From an uncultured Nocardioides sp. (lineage in GTDB: Bacteria; Actinomycetota; Actinomycetes; Propionibacteriales; Nocardioidaceae), in NCBI RefSeq assembly GCF_946885725.1, contig NZ_CAMPGZ010000196.1, forward strand, positions 1 through 7,576: DNA of 7,576 nucleotides, read 5' to 3'. Shown piece by piece: positions 1 through 5,066 of the stretch. Positions within the stretch are counted from its first letter, which is position 1. Every line of letters starts with the position of its first letter. The notes below the pieces were generated by a model. The model was not told the DNA's origin, did not search any database, and was given only the letters and a program-made list of their open reading frames with translations. A program made the position numbers and the translations under genes.

Positions 1-2
1 CT

Positions 3-434
3 CCCTCCACGCCGCCGAGCCCGCCGACTCCGCCGATCCCGCCCGCTCCGCCCACCCCCCCGGCGGCGCCGGGCGGCGTCCAGGCGGCTCTCGACTACGC
101 CCGGGCGCAGGTGGGCGAGCCCTACCGCTGGGGCGCGTCCGGGCCGACCTCGTGGGACTGCTCCGGCCTCACCATGCGCGCGTGGGAGGCCGGAGGCGTC
201 TCCCTGCCGCACTACTCGGTGGCGCAGTACTACGCCGGCACGCCGATCTCGGCCGCCGACCTGCGACCCGGCGACCTGGTGTTCTGGAGCAGCGGCTCGT
301 CGCCGTCCGGGATCCATCACGTGGCGCTGTACCTCGGCGACGGGATGATCGTGCACGCGCCGCGGACCGGCCGGCCGGTGGCGGTGGAGTCGATGTACTA
401 CTGGATCCCGCCCACGCACTTCGTGCGCCTGTGA
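3..434 (+). CDS. NlpC/P60 family peptidoglycan endopeptidase, C-terminal part (5' end outside window)
   Basis: This is the C-terminal part of a secreted cell-wall hydrolase of the NlpC/P60 (CHAP-like cysteine peptidase) family, which typically cuts the peptide stems of peptidoglycan, usually the D-Glu-mDAP bond. The reading frame is open from base 3. Its first 25 or so codons are a Pro/Ala/Thr-rich linker, then a compact catalytic domain opens with LDYARAQVGEPYRWG. The catalytic Cys is in WDCSGL (codon 159-161). The catalytic His is the second His of IHHVALYLG (318-320), and a third polar residue is the His of IVHAP (354-356). All three are intact, so the domain looks active. The GTG at 111 lies inside the domain and is not a credible start. 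The domain sits at the very C-terminus, as in actinobacterial RipA/RipB-like proteins. The missing N-terminus should carry a signal peptide and perhaps a coiled coil. The exact paralogue cannot be told. Confidence 0.9.
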   Translation, partial: PSTPPSPPTPPIPPAPPTPPAAPGGVQAALDYARAQVGEPYRWGASGPTSWDCSGLTMRAWEAGGVSLPHYSVAQYYAGTPISAADLRPGDLVFWSSGSSPSGIHHVALYLGDGMIVHAPRTGRPVAVESMYYWIPPTHFVRL

Positions 435-440
435 CCTGCA

Positions 441-458
441 CCGCGGCGTGATCCGCGG
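441..458 (+). terminator. Weak GC hairpin after the NlpC/P60 gene
   Basis: Two copies of the self-complementary hexamer CCGCGG, at 441-446 and 453-458, can pair into a 6-bp stem with a 6-base loop, 7 bases after the stop codon. No T-tract follows. It could be a U-less terminator of the kind common in actinobacteria, but a 6-bp GC stem can easily occur by chance in this composition. Confidence 0.25.
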
Positions 459-467
459 CCGAGCGGG

Positions 468-480
468 CACACTCAGGCCA
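468..480 (+). promoter_or_regulatory. Candidate -10 box for a leaderless acyl-CoA oxidase mRNA
   Basis: CACACT (468-473) is followed by exactly six bases and then the ATG at 480, so a transcript would start at or next to the A of the start codon. No usable Shine-Dalgarno sequence is present: the only AGG is two bases from the ATG. This fits a leaderless mRNA, which is common in actinobacteria. No convincing -35 box is seen at the expected distance. Confidence 0.35.
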
Positions 481-2471
481 TGACCCAGCCGACCGTGCGG
501 ACCGAGCCACCGGCGATCGACGTTGCGGCGATGACCGCGCTGCTGGACGGGAAGTACGCCGACGTGCGCAAGCTCGTTCGCGACAGCCTCGCCGAGCACG
601 CCTCGATCCTCGAGGAGGCGGAGACGTTGCCGCGCGACGAGTTCCGCGAGCGGGTGCTCGACGTCGTGCTGATGATGGGGCGCACCGGGCAGACCGGGTT
701 CGGGTTCCCGCGCGAGTACGGCGGCGGCGAGGACATCGGTGCCTCGGTCGCGGCGTTCGAGACGCTCGCCCTCGGCGACCTGTCGGTGGTGACCAAGGTC
801 GGCGTGCAGTTCGGACTGTTCGGCGGGGCGATCCTGCAGCTCGGCACGAAGCCCCACCACGACGCCTACCTCCGGCAGCTGATCACCGGCGAGGTGCTCG
901 GCTGCTTCGCGATGACCGAGACCGGTCACGGCTCGAACGTGCAGGCGCTCGGCACCACCGCGACGTACGACCCGGCCGCCGACGAGCTCGTGATCCGCAC
1001 GCCCGACGACAGGGCACGCAAGGACTACATCGGCAACGCCGCGCAGCACGCCCACGTGGCCGTGGTGTTCGCCCAGCTCGTCGTCGGCGGCGAGTTCCAC
1101 GGCGTGCACGCCGTCGTCGTGCCGCTGCGGGACCGGGACGGCACCGTGCTGCCCGGGATCCGCATCGAGGACTGCGGCCGCAAGATCGGACTGAACGGCG
1201 TCGACAACGGGCGGATCTGGTTCGACGACGTGCGGGTGCCGCGCACCAACCTGCTCAACCGGTACGCCGACATCACTCCCGACGGCGTCTACACCTCGCC
1301 GATCGAGAACCCCGACCGGCGCTTCTTCACGATGCTCGGCACGCTCGTGCAGGGCCGCGTGTGCGTGGGCGGCGCGGCCATCAACGCGAGCAAGGTCGCG
1401 ATCACGATCGCGGTGAAGTACGCACTGATGCGCCGACAGTTCGGGTCGCCCGGCTCGGACCGCGAGGAGCTGCTGCTCGACTACGGCCAGCACCAGCGCC
1501 GGCTGCTCCCGCTGCTCGCGCGCACCTACGCGCTGCACTTCGCGCAGGAGCGGGTCGCCTCCGACCTGCACGCGGTGTTCAACGTCGCTTCGGGGGACAC
1601 CGATGACACTGTGGCGGCGGACGACGAGCACGTCCGAAGAAATTTGGAGGCGCGGGCCGCGGGGACGAAAGCGTTGGGCACCTGGCACGCGTCACGGACG
1701 ATCCAGGAGTGCCGGGAGGCGTGCGGCGGGGCGGGCTACCTGTCGGTGAACCGGTTCGACGCGCTGCGCGCGGACACCGACGTGTTCTCCACGTTCGAGG
1801 GCGACAACACGATCCTGCTGCAGCTGGTCGCGAAGGGCCTGCTGACCGACTACAAGGACTCGTTCGAGGACATGGACCAGATCGGCATGGTCCGGTTCGT
1901 CGGATCGCTGGCCGTCGACACCGTCCTCGAGCGCACCAACGCGCGGACGCTGCTGGACCGGCTGCGCGGCGTGGTCCCCGGCAACCGGGACTCCGTCGAC
2001 GACCCCGAGACCGGTCTGCAGGACGGCGCCTGGCAGCTGCAGATGCTCACCGCGCGCGAGGAGCACATGCTCTCCGGCGTCGCCCGCAGGCTCAAGCGCG
2101 GGATCGACGCCGGAGGTGACCCGGCCGAGGTGTTCAGCATGTGCCAGGACCACGTCGTCGGTGCGGCCTGGGCGCACGTGGAGCGGATCGTGCTGGAGGC
2201 GTTCCTGGACAAGCTCGCCGGTCTCGAGGACGGCCCGAACAAGGACGCGCTGAACCACCTCTCCGACCTGTTCGCGCTGTCCTGCATCGAGAGCGACCGG
2301 GCCTGGTTCCTCGAGCACGGACGGCTCTCCAGCGCCCGGTCCAAGGCGGTCACCCGGCGGGTCAACCAGCTCTGCCGCCGCATCCGGCCGCTCGCCGGCG
2401 ACCTCGTGGACGCGTTCGCCGTACCTCCGGAGATGCTGCGCGCCGAGATCCTCTCGTTCCCTGGGTCCTAA
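480..2471 (+). CDS. Acyl-CoA oxidase / acyl-CoA dehydrogenase family flavoenzyme (ACOX-like)
   Basis: This FAD enzyme should catalyse the first step of beta-oxidation, making trans-2-enoyl-CoA from an acyl-CoA in the cytoplasm. At 663 aa it is far longer than ordinary acyl-CoA dehydrogenases (about 380-400 aa) and matches the ACOX architecture: N-terminal helices, a middle beta domain with TETGHGSN (residues 146-153), a helical domain with ACGGAGY (414-420), and an extra C-terminal ACOX-type helical domain from about residue 480. Glu440 in FSTFEGDN aligns with the catalytic base of peroxisomal acyl-CoA oxidases. Other ACOX-like stretches are LPGIRIEDCGRKIGLNGVDN and VRVPRTNLLNRYA. Whether O2 (oxidase) or ETF (dehydrogenase) takes the electrons cannot be read from sequence. 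ATG 480 is chosen because of the leaderless promoter-like spacing and because the product begins where the family begins. Its 3' end overlaps the convergent MFS gene by 4 bp. Residues 372-388 form an acidic, rare-codon patch. Confidence 0.93.
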   Translation: MTQPTVRTEPPAIDVAAMTALLDGKYADVRKLVRDSLAEHASILEEAETLPRDEFRERVLDVVLMMGRTGQTGFGFPREYGGGEDIGASVAAFETLALGDLSVVTKVGVQFGLFGGAILQLGTKPHHDAYLRQLITGEVLGCFAMTETGHGSNVQALGTTATYDPAADELVIRTPDDRARKDYIGNAAQHAHVAVVFAQLVVGGEFHGVHAVVVPLRDRDGTVLPGIRIEDCGRKIGLNGVDNGRIWFDDVRVPRTNLLNRYADITPDGVYTSPIENPDRRFFTMLGTLVQGRVCVGGAAINASKVAITIAVKYALMRRQFGSPGSDREELLLDYGQHQRRLLPLLARTYALHFAQERVASDLHAVFNVASGDTDDTVAADDEHVRRNLEARAAGTKALGTWHASRTIQECREACGGAGYLSVNRFDALRADTDVFSTFEGDNTILLQLVAKGLLTDYKDSFEDMDQIGMVRFVGSLAVDTVLERTNARTLLDRLRGVVPGNRDSVDDPETGLQDGAWQLQMLTAREEHMLSGVARRLKRGIDAGGDPAEVFSMCQDHVVGAAWAHVERIVLEAFLDKLAGLEDGPNKDALNHLSDLFALSCIESDRAWFLEHGRLSSARSKAVTRRVNQLCRRIRPLAGDLVDAFAVPPEMLRAEILSFPGS

Positions 2472-3724
2472 GCAGCGAGAACGCGCTCAGGGCGCTTGTC
2501 CATCTCGCGCCAGTGCGGTCGGAGGGCCGGGAGCATCGTGATCGCGAAGTAGGCCGCGCCGCTCGCGAGCATCGCGACGGTCAGGCCGGCGCCGCCGACG
2601 AGCACACCTCCGACGACGCCGCCGAGCGGGATCAGCGACCAGCACAGCGCGGTGTTGAGCGCGCTGACGCGACCGACGAGGTGGTCGGGGATGCGCTCGA
2701 AGACCACTGCGCCGAGGACCGGGTTGATGAAGCCGGACGCGAAGCCGCCGGCGACGGCGACCGCCAGCACCGCCCACAGCGGGCTGTCGAACGCGAGCAC
2801 CCAGAACCGCGGGGCACCGCAGACGAGGAAGGCGACGAGGTACGTCGCGTAGCGTGGCAGCCGGTCCGCGAAGGCCGAGGCCAGCACGGCGCCGCCGATC
2901 GACGCGCCGCTGAAGACCGCGAACAGCAGGCCGATCGCGGCCGCCCCGCCGCCGGACTCCTTCGCCCACACGGGCACGAGCACGACCGAGAACGCCTGGT
3001 CGATGAGGTTGGTCAGCGCGACCATCACGCAGATGCCGAGCAGGATCCGGTCCTTGCGCAGGAAGTCCCAGCCCTCGCGGAGCCTTCGGAGGTACGGCGC
3101 GTCCTCCTCCTCGGCCTCGTGGTGGTCGGCCGTCCGGTGGCCGGTGAGCGCGCGCGTGGTGGCGAGCAGGACCAGGCCGGAGGCGAGGAACGACGCCGCG
3201 TCGACTGCGAGCGCCGTGGTCGGGCCGACGATCGCGACGAGGGCACCGGCGACGCCCGCGCCGACCATCGAGGCGGTGCGCTCGACGGCCGAGGCGAGCC
3301 CGGTGGCCCGCTCCATCGGGACACCGCCGTACCGCACGAGCGAGGGGACCATGGCGTGCTTGGCCCCGTCGCCCGGGCCGCGGAGTGCGCCGGCGAGCGC
3401 GACCAGGGCCACCAGGACGGGGAAGCCGAGCAGGCCGAGCACGTGCAGCAGCGGGACCAGCCCGACGACCAAGAACGACCCGACGTCGGCGGTCACCGCT
3501 ACGGTGCGCGCGCCGACGCGGTCGATCACGGGGCCGGCCAGCGCCTTGAGCACCACCAGCGGCGCCATCTCGGCGAACGCCACGATGCCGGTGAGTGTCG
3601 GGCTGTCCGTGGTGGTCAGCACGAACCACGGGATCGCGATCATCGACACCCGGGTGCCGGTGAGCGAGATCGCCTCGGCGGTGAGCCAGCCGTAGAGCGG
3701 GACCCGGGTGCGCGTGACGCTCAC
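2468..3724 (-). CDS. MFS exporter (MFS_3 / drug-efflux type), second gene of arsR-MFS operon
   Basis: This is a 418-aa membrane transporter of the major facilitator superfamily, by family type a proton-coupled exporter of small molecules. It starts at GTG 3724, whose GTGA overlaps the stop of the arsR gene, giving translational coupling. The product begins VSVTRTRVPLYGWLTAEAIS. TM1 contains GTRVSMIAIPWFVL, typical of the MFS_3 group. A motif-A-like loop, GPVIDRVGAR, lies at residues 64-73. Hydrophobic segments continue to about residue 188. A charged cytoplasmic loop with a HHEAEEED cluster (about 190-226) separates the halves, and LREGWDFLRKDRILLG leads into the second half, whose hydrophobic segments end near residue 400. 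This fits the usual 12 TM helices. The open frame continues upstream to 4105, but that part is only the arsR antisense frame. The substrate is unknown; linkage to a Cys-free ArsR repressor suggests a drug-like or metabolic compound rather than a metal. Confidence 0.9.
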   Translation of the reverse strand: MSVTRTRVPLYGWLTAEAISLTGTRVSMIAIPWFVLTTTDSPTLTGIVAFAEMAPLVVLKALAGPVIDRVGARTVAVTADVGSFLVVGLVPLLHVLGLLGFPVLVALVALAGALRGPGDGAKHAMVPSLVRYGGVPMERATGLASAVERTASMVGAGVAGALVAIVGPTTALAVDAASFLASGLVLLATTRALTGHRTADHHEAEEEDAPYLRRLREGWDFLRKDRILLGICVMVALTNLIDQAFSVVLVPVWAKESGGGAAAIGLLFAVFSGASIGGAVLASAFADRLPRYATYLVAFLVCGAPRFWVLAFDSPLWAVLAVAVAGGFASGFINPVLGAVVFERIPDHLVGRVSALNTALCWSLIPLGGVVGGVLVGGAGLTVAMLASGAAYFAITMLPALRPHWREMDKRPERVLAA

Positions 3725-4329
3725 GCCGGGTCCGCCGGGGTGTCGACGATGTCCGGGGCCGCCGGCGGGAGCGTGCCGGGTCGCGGGAAGGCGTGCAGCT
3801 GGACGACGAACTCCGCCGTACCCTCCACGTCCTCGTCCGCCTCGTCCCAGGAGCCGATGACCGTGTAGAGCGCCGACATCAGCTCGTCGGCGCGCTCGGG
3901 TGTGAGCCGCAGGTGCCAGTCGCTCATGGACGACGGCCGCCGCCACGCCTCGGGCAGCGTCGGCGCCTCCTCCATCGCGCGCTGCACCATCTCGGTGTGC
4001 ACGACGGCGATCGCCTGCGCGTAGGCATCGACGACCTCGCGCCCCTCCGGCGTCTCCGTGACGCTCGGATCGGTCAGCGTCGACCGGTGGGCGGCCTTCC
4101 ACCACCGGTCCCGGCCGGTGCCGCGCTCCGGGTCGTCGACGACGAACCCGTGCGCGGCGAGCTGACGCAGGTGGTACGACGTCGCGCCGCTGTTGAGCCC
4201 GAGCCGCTGCGCCAATGCCGTCGCCGTCGCCGGCCCGTCGGCCCGCAGCAGCCCGAGGATCCGCAGCCGCACCGGGTGCCCGAGGGCCCGCAGCGCCGTG
4301 ACATCCGGCGTGATCGTCGTGAGGTCCAC
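3721..4329 (-). CDS. ArsR-family winged-helix transcriptional repressor
   Basis: This is a 202-aa DNA-binding protein, probably a dimeric repressor of itself and the downstream exporter. The N-terminal domain reads TALRALGHPVRLRILGLLRADG, then a helix-turn-helix at about residues 36-58 (ATALAQRLGLN...SYHLRQL) and a wing with GTGRDRWWK (70-78). This is the HTH_5/HTH_20 ArsR pattern. The remaining 120 residues are mostly helical and end in a Pro/Asp-rich tail, longer than classical ArsR (about 100-120 aa), so they may hold a ligand pocket. There is no Cys in the protein, so the ELCVCDL-type metal site is absent. I place the start at GTG 4329 rather than at 4440. A TTGCAA-17-TACGAT promoter ends six bases before that GTG, and the longer version would translate through the operator and adds 37 residues with no family resemblance. 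The stop overlaps the MFS start (GTGA). Confidence 0.9.
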   Translation of the reverse strand: MDLTTITPDVTALRALGHPVRLRILGLLRADGPATATALAQRLGLNSGATSYHLRQLAAHGFVVDDPERGTGRDRWWKAAHRSTLTDPSVTETPEGREVVDAYAQAIAVVHTEMVQRAMEEAPTLPEAWRRPSSMSDWHLRLTPERADELMSALYTVIGSWDEADEDVEGTAEFVVQLHAFPRPGTLPPAAPDIVDTPADPA

Positions 4330-4335
4330 GCCGGG

Positions 4336-4364
4336 ATCGTAGAACCGCAAAGACTCGTTTGCAA
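4336..4364 (-). promoter_or_regulatory. arsR-MFS operon promoter (SigA-like, leaderless)
   Basis: On the minus strand a TTGCAA -35 box (4364-4359) is separated by 17 bases from a TACGAT -10 box (4341-4336), followed by CCCGGC and the GTG start at 4329. The expected transcription start therefore falls on or next to the start codon, so the message would be leaderless; no Shine-Dalgarno sequence precedes the GTG. The -35 box lies inside the central dyad of the operator, so bound repressor would block RNA polymerase. Confidence 0.6.
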
Positions 4365-4376
4365 ACTTTTCTTTGC
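4347..4376. promoter_or_regulatory. Nested 30-bp dyad operator in the arsR promoter
   Basis: A perfect 10-bp palindrome GTTTGCAAAC (4357-4366) is flanked by the inverted arms GCAAAGA (4347-4353) and TCTTTGC (4370-4376). Both dyads share the same centre, between 4361 and 4362. Only three positions on each side, between core and arm, do not pair. The island is AT-rich in a very GC-rich setting and covers the -35 box and spacer of the arsR promoter. ArsR proteins commonly bind such symmetric sites, so this is the likely operator for autoregulation. A core plus two half-like arms could allow more than one dimer. Confidence 0.7.
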
Positions 4377-4452
4377 AGTCCAGCTGTAACGCGGGGTTAT
4401 AGACGCTCAACAAGCGGTATGCCGCGTGGGGAGCGTCCACATCACGTGGGGA

Positions 4453-4481
4453 GGGCGGCCCATCCGCGGCGTGGGCCGCCC
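4453..4481 (-). terminator. ppa: Strong GC hairpin terminator of ppa
   Basis: GGGCGGCCCA (4453-4462) and TGGGCCGCCC (4472-4481) form a perfect 10-bp stem with a 9-base loop, beginning four bases beyond the ppa stop codon in the minus direction. There is no T-tract after the stem on the minus strand, as in many actinobacterial terminators. It would separate ppa transcription from the codirectional arsR-MFS operon downstream. Confidence 0.6.
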
Positions 4482-4485
4482 GGGC

Positions 4486-4980
4486 TCAGTGGGCCGAGCC
4501 GTTCTCCTTGAACCGCTCGAAGGAGGCCACGACCTCGGCCTCGGCCTCGGTGCGGCCGACCCACTCGGCGCCCTCGACGGACTTGCCGGGCTCGAGGTCC
4601 TTGTAGACCTCGAAGAAGTGCTGGATCTCCAGACGGTCGAACTTCGACACGTGGCTGATGTCGCGCAGGTGCTCCAGGCGCGGGTCGGTCGCGGGCACGC
4701 AGAGCACCTTGTCGTCGCCGCCGGCCTCGTCGGTCATCCGGAACATGCCGATCGCGCGGCACTTGATCAGGCAGCCGGGGAACGTCGGCTCCTGGAGGAT
4801 CACCATCGCGTCGAGCGGGTCGCCGTCCAGGCCGAGAGTGTTCTCGATGTAGCCGTAGTCGGCGGGGTACTGCGTCGACGTGAACAGCGTGCGGTCGAGA
4901 CGGATGCGGCCGCTCTCGTGGTCCACCTCGTACTTGTTGCGCTGACCCTTGGGGATCTCTACCAGGACGTCGAACTCCAC
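4486..4980 (-). CDS. ppa: Inorganic pyrophosphatase (family I, soluble)
   Basis: This cytoplasmic Mg2+-dependent enzyme hydrolyses pyrophosphate to two phosphates and pulls nucleic acid, tRNA-charging and other activation reactions forward. It is 164 aa, normal for the short bacterial family I form, which is usually a hexamer. The signature DGDPLD lies at residues 52-57, within [20 protein letters not shown]. Other active-site positions are present: NKYE (Lys16, Glu18), Tyr38/Tyr42, [10 protein letters not shown] (Asp84, Asp89, Lys91, matching E. coli Asp97, Asp102, Lys104) and EVYKDLE (Tyr126, Lys127). The enzyme should be fully active. The start is GTG 4980, giving [12 protein letters not shown], and is supported by an AGAGG ribosome binding site (complement at 4987-4991) six bases upstream. 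It is divergent from the dacB-type gene and stands alone, closed by the hairpin after its stop. Confidence 0.97.
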   Translation of the reverse strand: MEFDVLVEIPKGQRNKYEVDHESGRIRLDRTLFTSTQYPADYGYIENTLGLDGDPLDAMVILQEPTFPGCLIKCRAIGMFRMTDEAGGDDKVLCVPATDPRLEHLRDISHVSKFDRLEIQHFFEVYKDLEPGKSVEGAEWVGRTEAEAEVVASFERFKENGSAH

Positions 4981-5066
4981 GATGTGCCTCTGCTTTCAGC
5001 CGCGATGAACCGTTTGGCTAGTGTCGCGCACCGCGGGAGGATCAGACGAGTCGGGAGGGTCGCGCG
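4981..5066. promoter_or_regulatory. Divergent promoter region between ppa and the PBP4 gene
   Basis: These 86 bases must hold the starts of both transcripts. On the plus strand TAGTGT (5019-5024) is a fair -10 box. Its complement reads GACACT (5025-5020), a possible -10 for ppa, so the two boxes may overlap. No clear -35 is seen for either. Ribosome binding sites are clear: AGAGG for ppa (complement at 4987-4991, spacing 6) and GGGAGGG (5053-5059, spacing 7) for the plus-strand gene. A second GGGAGG lies at 5035-5040, but no in-frame start follows it at a useful distance. Confidence 0.4.

Noticed and set aside
2141..3868. Long plus-strand open frame (575 codons) opposite the MFS gene
   Set aside because: Its product is an Arg/Glu/Asp/Gln/Gly-rich low-complexity string with no domain, as expected from the antisense of a GC-rich gene. 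The minus-strand frames encode a clear transporter and repressor.
3725..4105. N-terminal extension of the MFS frame to 4105
   Set aside because: It would overlap most of arsR in another frame, and the added residues are Arg/Gly/Ala-rich without family similarity. The GTGA junction at 3724 gives a proper TM1 context.
3721..4329. Classical metal-sensing ArsR/SmtB
   Set aside because: There is no Cys in the protein from GTG 4329 and no ELCVCDL-like motif at the HTH.
4386..4401. TATAAC on the minus strand (4401-4396) as a second arsR promoter, with a small TAAC/GTTA stem
   Set aside because: There is no -35 box at a suitable distance, the stem is only four bases, and the TTGCAA/TACGAT pair explains the start better.
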